From positions 62,001 through 126,000 of the forward strand of contig NW_027305504.1 of the NCBI RefSeq assembly GCF_039555335.1: a stretch of 64,000 bases of DNA, written 5' to 3'. Numbering within the stretch: the first letter of the stretch is position 1; every line of letters starts with the position of its first letter. Positions 44,260-56,166 of the stretch are shown here, one piece after another. The notes below the pieces were generated by a model that saw only the letters and a program-made list of their open reading frames with translations, did not search any database and was not told the origin of the DNA. The DNA is from Amphiura filiformis (Eukaryota; Echinodermata; Ophiuroidea; Amphilepidida; Amphiuridae). A program made the translations under genes and the position numbers.

Positions 44260-45355
44260 GTCGTTCCATATCAACTCACCTAATTTTCAGAAAAGGTTGG
44301 CTGGTCACCCTCTCAGATTTTCTTTAAAATCGCTTATATCATACACCTATGGGTCAAATGAACACATTTCAAACAGTAGGTCTCAACTCCTTGTCGTTTC
44401 TGAGTTACGGCTCGTTGAATATTTGATGTTTTTTGACGCAATTTGTCCACTTCCCATTGAAATACACACAAAATTGTCCTAAATACCAACCCAAATTTAT
44501 TATGTGGGAAATGAGCCACCATAATCAAACTCACACATATTCAAAATACTTCTATGATGTTCCTCTTTACCAGAAATCAAAGTGGTGTCAAGCCATCTTC
44601 ATGGTTAAATGACTGTTTGGAGATCGCATTGAAATACACAGTAATGTTCTAATTCCCAGAATGCAAAGTTCATCAATTTACTATGTATTTCAATGAGAGA
44701 TTCAAACACTAATTTAACCATGAAGATGGCTTGACACCACTAAGATTTTTGGTACAGAGGAACATCATGCAAGTATTTTGAAATTGTGTGAGTTTGAATT
44801 ATGGTGGATTATTCCCACAAGGTCAAATGGGGTCACGAACGGGGGGTCTTTTGGCTGAGGAGTCATCTTTGAGCCCCTGTGAAATTTTTATTAAGCCAAT
44901 GAGTGGTCTACCCTGCTATAGGGGGTCACACCTGAACCTATATTGCCTACTAAAGGCAAAATAGATGATGTCTGACATCTAGGATGAAGAGGAGGGGGGT
45001 CAAAAACAGGAATTTGTCATGTGCGTCAGCACGAACATGCATTTTTATATGTCTATATCAGCAAATGGGGGTGAGATACATTGTTTATGAGTCCAGAATC
45101 TGGTTATTTGGGTCAAAGACACCCTAGATTCCAATTTGTAGCCCTGTAGTTTACCCCTAGGGGAAGATATATGGATGTCTAAACTCGGAAGAAAACTAAT
45201 GTCGCGACACACATGGTTCTCGGAAACGACAAGGAGTAGAGACCTACCGTTTGAAATGTGTTCATTTGGCACATAGGGCTATGATATAAGTGATTTTAAA
45301 CAAAATCTGAGAGGGTGACCAGCCAACCCATTAGGTGATATGAGATGGACTGACC
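44260..45355 (+). mobile_element. Nested inverted-repeat element, 1.1 kb
   Basis: Outer arms: GGTTGGCTGGTCACCCTCTC (44295) against GAGAGGGTGACCAGCCAACC (45309); CTCCTTGTCGTTTC against GAAACGACAAGGAG. Inner arms: GTGGTGTCAAGCCATCTTCA (44582) against TGAAGATGGCTTGACACCAC (44721). No transposase frame. Confidence 0.75.
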
Positions 45356-45929
45356 CTACATTAAGATCAATGTATTGTTGTTTTCACGCTGCTTTTGGAA
45401 ATGTTGATTTGTTTTCATCTTCCTCCAAATGAACCAACCTTAGGCTGTAGGCCTAGACTGTGGGAAACAAATCAGATTATCTTTGGATGGTGTTGCTTGG
45501 TTTAATACTAATAGAAAATTCAGTGTTTCTATGGTATTTTAGCAAGATCACAAAACTGAAAATCTCCGTTAAGGAAGCACATGTCTTTTAAGGTATTTCT
45601 TCAATTATAAAGTTGACTAAAATTACCAAGCTGATAATAAATGGAAAAATAAACATTACTAAACCTTTAAAATGTAGATGTTTTTATATCTCATTTGATT
45701 AAACAATCATAAAGCTGAAAGATATCGTATGTCTTTCATGCATTATGCCATGTTGCACGTATACTAAAATCGAATGAACATGATGTATGCCAGAATCTTA
45801 TGCAAGAATAGTATCATAAGAATAACTAGTGGCAAATGGTGGTCATAGACCACAAACCTAGCAGGGGCATGTTGGTGTTGTGGAGGTATCTGAACCCTAC
45901 AAAATGTTCCAAAAATGCTCCCCTGGTCA

Positions 45930-46990
45930 TGGGGTTTGTTTTCACCGAGTTTGAGTCCTGTACTCCTAACAGATGTCCAAAAAATTCAATTCTAAGATTT
46001 GACCCCAGATGATCTTTGACCTGACCTATGCATGATGTTCCATAATGTTCCCCTGGTCTTGAGGTTTGTTGTCACCATGTTTGAGCCCCGTACCTCTTAC
46101 AGATATCCAGAAAATGAAATTCTACGATTTGACCCCAGATGACCTTTGACATGACCCTTGCACAGTGTTCCAAATGTTCCCCAGGTCAGTAAGTTTGTTG
46201 TTGTGGAGTTTGAGCCCCGTACCCCTAACAGATATCCAGAAAATGCATTTAGAAAATTTGACCTCTACATGACCTTTGACCTGACCCCTGCAAAATGTTC
46301 CCCTGGTCATGAGATTTGTTGTCACTGAGTTTGAGCCCCATACCCCTTGCAGATATCCAGAAAATGAAGTTATAAAGATTTGACCCCAGATAACCTTTGA
46401 CCTGACCCCTGCAAAGTGTTCCAACATGTTCCCCTGATCATTAAGTTTGTTGTCACCAAGTTTGAGCCCCGTACCCCTTACAGGTGTCCAGGAAATGCGT
46501 TTCTAAAATTTGACCTCTGCATGACCTTTGACCTGACCCCCGCAAAATGTTCCCCTGGTCATGAGATTTATTGTATCGAGTTTGAGCCCCATACTCCTTA
46601 CAGATGTCCAGATAATGCAATTGTAAGATTTTACCCCTTAATGACCTTTGACCCCAATTCTGTGTGCAAGGTATGGGCACTGGGTAAAGCCGTTGCATAT
46701 GTGTAAGTGACGTCATTGTGCTATGTAATATGTGGCAGAAGAAGCATTTTGGAAGTATTTGGTTAAATACCGGAAATGCCCCTTAATGACTTTTGACCCC
46801 AATTCTGTTTGCACCCTATGGGCACTGGATATAGCCGGTACATATGTGCAAGTTACGTAATTGTAGGGTGTAACATGTAGGAGGAGAAGCATTTTGAAAT
46901 TTGTTGACAGAAGAAGCAGAAAGAAAGAAGAATCGGATAGCATTACAGTACCTAGCTGGGGGTGTAAACCCCCCAGCTAGGTAAATATTC
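45930..46990 (+). repeat. Tandem array 1 of a ~125 bp unit with DR1-like motifs
   Basis: Six or more units of 119-129 bp, each with CATGAGGTTTGTTGTCACC, GAGTTTGAGCCCCGTACCCC, ACAGATGTCCAGAAAATG and TGACCTTTGACCTGACCCC. The array ends with a distinct terminal unit (GACGTCATTGTG, GAAGAAGCA, AGAAAGAAGAA) and a perfect hairpin CCTAGCTGGGGG/CCCCCAGCTAGG. Reading frames on the minus strand are products of the repeat. Confidence 0.8.
46270..46282 (-). promoter_or_regulatory. Perfect DR1 nuclear-receptor motif
   Basis: TGACCTTTGACCT, the inverse of AGGTCAAAGGTCA, the DR1 consensus bound by HNF4/RXR-type receptors. A second perfect copy is at 46522-46534, and one-mismatch versions occur in most units of both arrays. 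Binding is not shown by sequence alone. Confidence 0.4.
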
Positions 46991-47814
46991 TTAAGTAGAT
47001 CTTGAGGTTCATTTGCTTCAGCAACAAGTGTCAACATTATTTTCGAGTTGACTTGACATCTAAAGATCTTGTTTGGAGCTGAAAGTTCAAAGTTACATTC
47101 CTCTAAGCCATCTACAAATTGTCACAACATAGATTGGCTGTGCACTTATTTGCTTTGTTTACAAATATCACAATCAGCCTATAAATAATATAATGTAAGA
47201 AAACAAAATGTTTCCTCATACTGGTGTTTGAAATACAATTATCGTGGCATTGTTGAAAATGTCTATTAACATGCTACAAAGTAACCACTAAAGAAAAAAG
47301 AACAAAGCAGGATACTCGCAATATTAATTTTGGGTAACTCAAATGGAAATCTGTTACTTTTTGTTGGACATTGCAAAAAAGACAAGATTCTTGGATTTTA
47401 CTCAATCGTCCATTGATATTTCTGATCCTGATAATCATGATAATATAGAACAACTCATCCCAAGTATACAATTTTATACCTCAAATATTTCAAGCACAAT
47501 CTAAGTATTCCAGCCAGAATATAGATACTTTGATTAAATCATATATATCAAACATGTTTTACTTCTCAAGTATTTATGATGTCTTGCAGTTATATTATTT
47601 CCAGTTCAAATATGCATGCAGAAGCATTCAAAGGTCATTTTATGACTGTGCAAGTTATCTAGGTTATTTTATTCTCAGGAACAAATATAGATATCATGAT
47701 GTTCCAAGAAGTTTGCTTTTTAATAAACAAAATATGGATTGGTACCAATCGTTTTAATACAACCTGTATATCTCTCATGTAAATGTAGGCCTATGAATTA
47801 CATTCCAGACCTAT

Positions 47815-48565
47815 GTCCAAAAAATACATTTCTAAAATTTGACCTCTGCATGGCCTTTGACCTGACCCGTGCAAAATGTTCCTCTGGTCATGAGGTTTGT
47901 TGTCACTGAGCTTGAGCCCATACCCCTTACAGATGTCCAGAAAAAGAAATGATAAGATTTGACCCCCGATAACCTTTGACCTGAACCCTGCAAAGTGTTC
48001 CAAAATATTCCCCTAGTCATTAAGTTTGTTGTCAAAGAGTTTGAGTCCCGTACCCCTTACAGATGTACAGAAAATGCATTTCTAAAATTTGACCTCTGCA
48101 TGACCTTTGCCCTGACCCCTGTAAAATGTTCCCCTGGTCATGAGATTTGTTGTCACCGAGTTTGAGCCCCATAACCCTTACGGATGCTGAGATAATGCAA
48201 TTATAAGATTTTACCCCCTCAAGGACCTTTGACCTCAATTCTTTGTTCAACTTTTAGACATTAGCTAAAGCCGATGCAGGTATTCACGTGACGTCATTGT
48301 GTTATGTAATTTGTGGAAGAAGAAGGATTTTTAGTGAAAATCACATTTTGACCATAATGACCTTTGGATGACCTTTGACCCCGAGTTGGTCATGTAACAT
48401 TTGTGCCCCCACCCATTGGTCCTTGTGACCAAATATGGTTACATTGGCCTATAGCATATGGCTACGATGGCTCATTACAAGTTTGACAGAAGAAAGAAAG
48501 AAGAACTGTCCAAAAACAGTACAATTGCAAGGAATCGCAAATTGGAAATTTGCGATTGTAATTGA
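47815..48565 (+). repeat. Tandem array 2 of the same ~125 bp unit
   Basis: Three to four units in the same orientation as array 1, the same terminal unit (GACGTCATTGTGTTATGTAA, GAAAGAAAGAAGAA) and a different closing hairpin, AATCGCAAATT/AAATTTGCGATT. The shared end structure shows the arrays are two copies of one element. Confidence 0.75.
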
Positions 48566-51054
48566 ATAAAATCCTGGTTTGATTTAGTGAATATTTCAGT
48601 ATTTATAAGGCAGTTGCAGTTCAAGCAGTATAGCATGAAATTGAAGATCATAAAAGGCCATATCTGCCCCAGCTACTAGCTAGGCCTACTAGAACTACAT
48701 CCTATGGCTAAGATTCTTGGGCACTTGCAGTATAGTGTTTCTAGAATAATTATTTGTGAATGTAAACTGTGATCCAATTTATTTGAAATTATTAACTTAC
48801 TCCTTTATAAACTCTTGTGATTTATGTTAATTATCAGTTATTATCACAGTAGCCAACTATTAAATATCCTAGTTTCTTACTCACAACATTGAGGGCTTTT
48901 AGGCATACTTTTTATATATAAAAACAATATAATGATATAATTAAATAATGCATACACAATAGGCCTACATAATGGACCTACATTTATATTGCAATTTTGT
49001 TCATCATGGTTTATCACAAGGTAGTCTTGTATTCAGTATTTCTGTTTTGTATTTTACTCAGAGAGCTAAATATGAATTGTTTTGTATTTAGAAACACTTC
49101 TGCAGACTTGACATTATTCTGTTTAGAAAAATCTAAAACAATGTCACCATATGAAAACTTTTTAAGCATTTTAAGACTAAAAATAGAATTGTCACATTCA
49201 GTTTCCTCCCATTTTAGACTTACAATATCATTTTCAAGAAATTTATTAGGCGAAAATACTGTCTAGAAACACCAATTTTATGCAAATTCGTTACACCGCC
49301 CGAATCTACCATTTTTTGTTTGGAGTAGACCAATATAGCCTCAAAATGTTGACATTAAAAAAAATCAATATTTAAGATGTATATTTTCATAAAAGGGCTT
49401 TAAAAATTACACTTTTTTTTTTTTTTTTAAAAATGCTAAAGAGGGGTAACATTGATTACCCCTCCTGAAAACCCAAGACCCCAATCATTGCAATATTAAG
49501 TTCTATATTACAAATAAACTATGCTCTTGACAAATATTTCAAAATAAAATCCAATCGAGAAGTTGCTGATAGAAAAATAACTTCATAAACTTTGCCATTT
49601 TTCACCTGTTTTCACAGCAATTTACCTGTGTCAAAAGCCCCAAATTAGGGGGTACCCATATCTCCCTACCCAGGGGGGTCAGGTGGGTCTAGTCTGGCAT
49701 GTGAAAATATGTCATCCAGTACATCAATCTTACAAAGTATGAACCGATTTGGCCAACCTTCATGTTCCCAGATTTTGTCATATTGCCTGGATCTCTCTGG
49801 CATGGACAATTAAATCATCCTCTGTGTCAACTGATTGTGCAGAAATTTAGAAGCTTATTGAGGTAAACGAATTGAGGAAGTAAAATCGTATTAATGGTTA
49901 GTTTCTGGCTTAATTTATTTTAAATGTATATCAACCCACTCCATGTACCCTGCACATATTCACCTTGAGCCTCGTTGTTCAGTAATTTGTTATTCTCCTC
50001 CTCCTTCTCCATCTTTATCAAGAAATGCTCGGTAATGGTTACAGGAAACTCTGATTATGAAGCAACCCAGCTCCTGGCTCTGTGGAAGCAGTAATCATGC
50101 CTCAACACACCACCAGTTTATGTTTACCAAAACAATTCCCGCAAATTGGCCAGACCATATAAAACGGCGCAATGCGCCTGCGCGGATTTCGTGCCTTCGT
50201 TATAATTATTGGTTGATTTCACGTAATAAACCTCGTGGATTTCCCTAGCAAATCACTCTACAATCCTAAAGATTTGTGCATAGGCAAATATAAACGATGG
50301 ATCACCACATACATAAAATTTGTTGCGGATTAAAATGCAGATTTTGTACATTTTTGCCATACTAAACCGTTGAGAACCGAGGACTCGATGTTTCTGATAG
50401 TACAGATATGGCTGAAAGATGTTACATTTAAATTGTTTCACGGAGGTAACAGCACCGAATGTATTAAAAATTAACGAAATGGTGGTGTAATGAAGCAATG
50501 TATATAACTTCCGCCTGTGGGAAATCGACACGGGAATTATAAGCACGATATATCACTGAAAACCTACATCTCGGGGGGGTTTTCGGAAAATTCTGTACGC
50601 GGATGTACCATACATACTTTTTGCTGTTTTTGCAACCTATCTGTATACCAATTTTTCACAAAAAGCATCCTATAAAAGACAATTTTCAGACGATTTTGTA
50701 GTATAGATTTACATTTAATTTTTTACCTGTTAGTCTGAATGAATTAAATTAATTTATATCTTTGCATGTGTGCTTAGGTATAGAATCCTTGGCCAAAATG
50801 AAATTGGAAGAGGAAGTTATTCCATATTTTTATTATGGTAACTAAATTTAATAGTCCTAAGTCTACCTACCTGTAATGAACTGAATTCTTGGCTATACAG
50901 AGTTCACGAGTTCAATGTTCACGAGTCATTGGAGTATTACAAAAATACAAAGAAAATTATTCAGGTTTCTTCTTAGGAACCAAGTATCCATGGAATCCCT
51001 TTGAAAAATACGGCTCGGGATATATATCATTCCCTGTAAACAACAATTGACATA

Positions 51055-52032
51055 CAGGGTGTCCCCCCCCCCCAAAAAAAAAAGAGGCCCCTCATTGTGC
51101 CCTCTTTTTCTCCTATTTCTGAAAGATTGATTAAATATATTTTGATATGTAAAGAAACCTTTATTCGTTAGGTTTAATAAACCAAAACAATTATTTCAAT
51201 CGGCTCACAACTTTTGAAGATATGCCCTTTTGAATAAAAGTACCCGTTTTTCACTCTGTCCACGGATAGCAAACAGAGTGGTTGTGATGGCTCATGCTGT
51301 GGAGTGGCCTGCACGACCCCCAGACCTCACACCACTTGATTTTGTTCACTTGTGGTAAAATCCAAGATCTTCGCAAACGTATTACTGAATGCATTCGCAA
51401 GTATCCGGCGTACAAGGATGGTACGCAACGCAATTGATGCAATGAGGACCAGGGCTGAAACCTGTATTCGCCAAGGAGGCAACCAGGTAGAGGACAGAGC
51501 AGCACAGTAAACTCACTTCAGAAGAACCAAAGACAAACCAAACAGCTTTTTAGGGCTACCTTTTATCCTAAAAAGAGAAATGACTTATGTTGTAAATATT
51601 TAAAAAAAAGCAAGCAAGAAACAACAAAGTAAGAAAGTAAGAAACATAAATAACCAAGAAAAATATGTAATTGCAAGTAAAGCAAAAGAAGTCCCATTCA
51701 GCATCTATTTTACCCACGAATTAATGACACTATTAACAAAATTCATTGCCCATAAACCCACCGGTAAAGCCCATTCCATAAATAAAGTTATTTTATAAAG
51801 TTATCATTGAGGAATGTTTGATATTCATGCATGGTATGTGTACTCCTTTTGAATATTTGAAGTAGCCTAACCTTCTCCATGGGCAGAGTGAAAAACGGGT
51901 ACATTTCTTTAAAGAGCATATCTTCCAAAGTTGTGAGCCGATTGATATAATTGTTTTAGTTTATTACAGCTAACAACTTTTCAGAAATAGGAGAAAAAGA
52001 GGGCGCAATGAGGGGCCTCTTTTTTTTGGGAC
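51055..52032 (+). mobile_element. Decayed Tc1/mariner-like element
   Basis: Ends TACAGGGTGTCCC and GGGACACCCTGTA with TA at both edges; the inverted similarity extends about 190 bp (CTCATTGTGCCCTCTTTTTC against GAAAAAGAGGGCGCAATGAG). Inside, 51290-51500 reads WPARPPDLTPLDF in one frame and VRNAIDAMRTRAETCIRQGG in another, the C-terminal signature of mariner-type transposases. Only a frameshifted fragment remains. Confidence 0.8.
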
Positions 52033-52724
52033 ACCCTGTATTATTTGTCGATGGATTGCAGTGAAATTTAATTTTAATTTTCTGTAGAAATTTTTGACAT
52101 GTAAATAATCGGTAAACATTGCGATTTCATCGCAACGTGCACTCGTACGTCCAGGACTCCATGATGTATATACTTTCGCGTTTTAATAATTACTAGCTTT
52201 CCTTATCCGCAAGAGTCTCGCGGGCAGTAGTTTGCCCGCACCTGATCTAAAGCAAGTTACAAGTAAATCTATATTCTTTATATTTGCATGAACATCTCTT
52301 GCAACCCAACTATTAGTAACATTAGTAACCGAAAAAAGATCACAAAATATTTGCAAGCGCGGGTATCCCAAGTGTTGCGATTTCGTCATTATGCGAACAA
52401 TCAAACTTGGCTGGCCAAGGTATGACTGTCTGGCACCCGAGGAGTCCCTGGTACCAGAGAAAAATAGTTCTCTCTTCTTGTCCTTTCTTTCTTCCTTCCT
52501 TCTTTCCTTCCCGCTCGCCAAAATAGGTCCGGCCGTTTGGGTTAAAATAATATTACCGATTAAATGCATCACCTTGTATTTTGTGTAGCGTACAAAATAA
52601 ATTAGATATCAGTTTTAATTTAATAGCAGATTATCATTTTCTAGTCCAGTAAAACAGTCGCTGTCACACGTTTCAAAGTCTACCAGACTCCCTTTTCTAC
52701 ACTATTATTGAGTGTATGTGACGA

Positions 52725-52900
52725 TCGTCTGTTTACCACTGAAGCTAGTTGCTCAGCAACGCGGTTGACAGATCTTTTTTTTCAGGAAGATCGTCAAAAA
52801 CATGACTAAGATTGTGTTGACCTTCGTCTCTGTTCATGATGGTGTCATGCTTTCTGATCTCTTTCGCCTCCTTTATCCACTGTTTGTATCTACACTTGGA
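52725..52900 (-). mobile_element. Penelope-like element remnant 2
   Basis: Minus strand: YKQWIKEAKEIRKHDTIMNR then DEGQHNLSHVFDDL, followed by stops. Same E-A-x-x-I-R ... MNRDEG signature as the fragment at 30564, here with an intact junction. Confidence 0.6.
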
Positions 52901-53667
52901 AAAATAATCACAATTTCAAAAATGAGCAATATTGGGGTAAAGTTGTTTTTTAATAGATGCACCATCTAATCTTGCCCATTATGACTCCACATTGAATCCG
53001 ATGTGACCTCAAGAAGTAAAGTTACAAGCAATTGAATAGACGAAGGTCCAGGCGCAAAAAGATTGCAACAAGCGCAAGAAAGAGACAGCACAGTTTCTTC
53101 AATGAAGCGTTATTTAAAGCAGTTTTTATTTCAGTTTTTTCTTCACTGTACTTTTCATAACTTTCATTTTATTTGTCGGTTCTTTTGTTTCAGTTTTCTT
53201 TTTGTTTTAAATTGAAGCCAAACGCATAAATTAGCCATTCACCACTCTCAGACCAGATGTCTAGTTTGTGGAATTTTTGAATAGGCCCGTTTGTCACTTT
53301 TAAAACTAGACTTGTGTGCATATGTAAAATTGCCAACTTGGTAAAATGTGTACTCGTAGCCCAACCTTGTACTTCATAGCACCCAGTTTTGGTTTGTGGT
53401 TTCAACATATTGCGATTAAACATTGCTCTTACAAATATGAGACACAAAAACCCAAATCTAGTACAAACAAACATTATATTCATAAAGACATAGCAAACTA
53501 TAAATGGTATAGACTGGAATCAAGACTACGCCTAAATTAAACGGAAAGTCAGGGCGGGTTTAGACAGCCATTGCGGAAAAAAATGTTGCAAGTAAACATA
53601 TATTGAAGTGTTTATAAACCTAATATTTTGAATTTACAGTGAAGGGGAGGTTTTTTTGTTTTCAAAC

Positions 53668-53780
53668 AGTGGCGAAACTAGCGGCGGGGGCGCAGGCGGT
53701 GGGTGGGATTTGAACCCTTGTCCCCTGCTTGCTCCCCCCCCCCCCTCTTGCAAGAGTTGGTCTGTAAAGTCATTCTGGGA
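53668..53780 (+). mobile_element. hAT-type terminus fragment
   Basis: CAGTGGCGAAACTAGCGGCG resembles hAT MITE termini (CAGTGGCG). A matching right-type end, ATAAATCTACGCCACTG, lies at 54927-54943, and CAGTGGCGTAGCCAG starts another fragment at 57792. No target duplication could be matched. Confidence 0.4.
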
Positions 53781-54279
53781 TTCCCCTCAAAAACAAAGTC
53801 AGATCTATGTTTGGAACTTGGAAATCCCCAGTTCAGTGTATTGCACCACAGTAAAAAAAACAGGAAGTGATGTAATGTGAAAGGTGAATGTGTATATTAA
53901 TCTTGGGGAAATCCCTTGGATTGTGAAATGGAGATCATTTTGGAAATCCCCCCAGGAAGTAAATGTGACAAAATGGTGTATTAATAGATTGGGAGTATAA
54001 AAATTTGAGAGCTTGAGTTTGCTGATTACAGAATGTCATGGGAGATTGTAAAACTCCACATGTGTGTGTTGGTCTTTCGTGCTTCAAAAAAGAAGTACAT
54101 TTTAACCTGTTTACATAGCCAATAATTGAGCTATTTTAATACAGCAACGAAGGAGTGCACAAATATCCTCATCAAAGGATTAAAGTTCTTTTGTCGAATT
54201 GCTGGAGTTTGCTGGGTTTATGAAAACCACATATCTGTCAAATACAGCGGAGCAGTATTAAAGAAGCCTGTTCCCTGGA

Positions 54280-54415
54280 GAAAGAGCGATTGGTGAAAGA
54301 AACACCATTTTTGGATAAAGCAGCGCAAGGAGATAAATATTTGGAGAAAGCAGCGCAAGGAGATATATTTTGGAGAAAGCAGTGCAAGAAGATAAGTGAT
54401 TGGAGAAAGCAGCAT
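54280..54415 (+). repeat. Short tandem repeat, TGGAGAAAGCAGCGCAAGGA
   Basis: Four imperfect units of 33-40 bp built on GGAGAAAGCAGCGCAAGGAG. The flanking region 48566-51054 and 52033-55037 holds no host gene I can recognise. Confidence 0.7.
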
Positions 54416-55037
54416 CATTTTCGTATGATGATTTCATACGCAAGGATATTTATATAAACGCAAGTGTACAATGGACTTCGCTGATTTTCGCAGGACAAAC
54501 GAATAAGGATATATACATCAGTCGTCCAGAACATTGCAAGAACTCTAGGATTACCAACAACAAGAAGACCGCTGGTTAAGTACTGATAGAATAAAAGTGT
54601 GATTGTGTGATTTTATTGTATATGCAATTGTTGTTATATGTACCAATCATACTTTGTTTTCAATTAAAGACTTAGATTTTGTTAACTTGTGTTGTGCATT
54701 CGTGTGAGTTCTGGTAAAAGGTGATTTTGGATTGAGTCAGTACGACTCGTATTAAATTTATTCAACTTTTGTACCATACGGTCACCAGTTTAGCTTCAAT
54801 ATGCCAAAATTTTTCGCGCGCTTCGCTCGCATTTATACCATAAACATCTTTTGTCGCAAAAAGGTGCTGGATTCACTATACTTCAAGACAATTTTTCCAA
54901 CCCCACCCCCCCCCCCCATGTCAAAATAAATCTACGCCACTGTTCCGGGGACATATTCCAAGCAGATCCCAAGACTCCTCAAACCCCCCCACCACCACCA
55001 CCCCGGTGTCGCCCAGTGCAACGATGGTGTTAACGCG

Positions 55038-55526
55038 GTAAAGCTGAATTTATACTCGATCGCTTTTGCAGAAAAGCGATTCCCACGCATGCTCAGTGTT
55101 TACTTACATTTCCAGAGCATCGTGCCGTTCGATCGATTCAAATCGCTGAGAAAAAAACGACGTCGCTTTTGCAAGTTGAAGAAATCTCAAGTTCCCAGCA
55201 ATATCGCTTGACACGTGAATGCGTCAACCAATCATATATACAACCAACTGCATCTATTATTTTGCTGATAAATTTACCTTATTCGATTATTAACTTTTGG
55301 TGATGAATTAATTCAAAGCAGTAATTATTGAAAGCAATTGATGTTTTAAAAATGTATTTTGTGGCATTTATAATATTTTTATTGTCGTCTGCAATCGCTA
55401 TTGCCGTGATAAGTATAAATGCGAAAGCGACGAGCGATGCATCGCAAAATTCTGCGATTGCCCATATCGCTTTCCAAAAGCGTTTCATCGCCATCGCTCG
55501 GCGATCGAGTATAAATTCAGCTTTAC
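55038..55526 (+). mobile_element. Non-autonomous element with perfect 26 bp inverted ends
   Basis: GTAAAGCTGAATTTATACTC then GATCGC at the left and its exact inverse at 55501-55526. Inside there are many AGCGAT/ATCGCT and GCGATTG motifs, mainly near the two ends, as expected for subterminal transposase sites. 489 bp, no transposase frame; no clear target duplication. Confidence 0.8.
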
Positions 55527-56166
55527 AAACTTAAACAGCATGAACAATGCCTGCCCGCTTATTATGTTTGTCCCCACATGCCACCCCTCAAATGAAAATG
55601 TCTATTTAAGGCCTATGCCACTGTTTTCAAATATACCCGTAGGAACTCAGGTACAACCAAATAGGGAGTTACGTTGCAGGGTTGTGTCACCCGGCCAAAA
55701 AAAAAAATTCTGCCTGACCCAAACTCCCTAGCCCCCCCCTGATAATATCTAATGGTGCGTCCCTAACGAGAAAAGACTGACTGATTCCAGTGGTTGGTCC
55801 TGGGAAAATCCCTATGGTTAAATTTGTTTGAATATCGAAACAGATTCTATAATAGGGATACAACGTACTTCCTGCTGTTCCAATATTTATCGTTACGCCC
55901 TATAGGCTACATGATTTAAACTCTGGAATGAACATTACAATCGGGAAATTGATATATAGTTGCGTGGGAGTAGGTAGAATGGAAGGAATACTTTGCCGAT
56001 GGTTCATTTCCTTCCATGCATAGATTCCGTGCAAGGTCAAGTTGGTACTCAACCCGGGTCATGTCATACTAGTACATCGTACATATAGCATAACGCAATA
56101 ACGTAATAATATATGTAATTCGGATTGTTTTATAAGTCGCAAATTTAGTTTCAGCGTAAGATCAAG

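Noticed and set aside
45930..48240. CRISPR-like array
   Set aside because: Units are about 125 bp, degenerate and contiguous, without unique spacers, in a eukaryotic setting.
45900..48250. Minus-strand reading frames such as 46122-46427 and 47791-48250 with repeated GQRSCRGQILEMHFLDICKG-like text
   Set aside because: They are open only because the underlying DNA is a tandem repeat; the same text appears in several frames and there are no gene signals.
49000..49266. 89-codon frame with hydrophobic start
   Set aside because: AT-rich, no recognised domain, no neighbouring exon.
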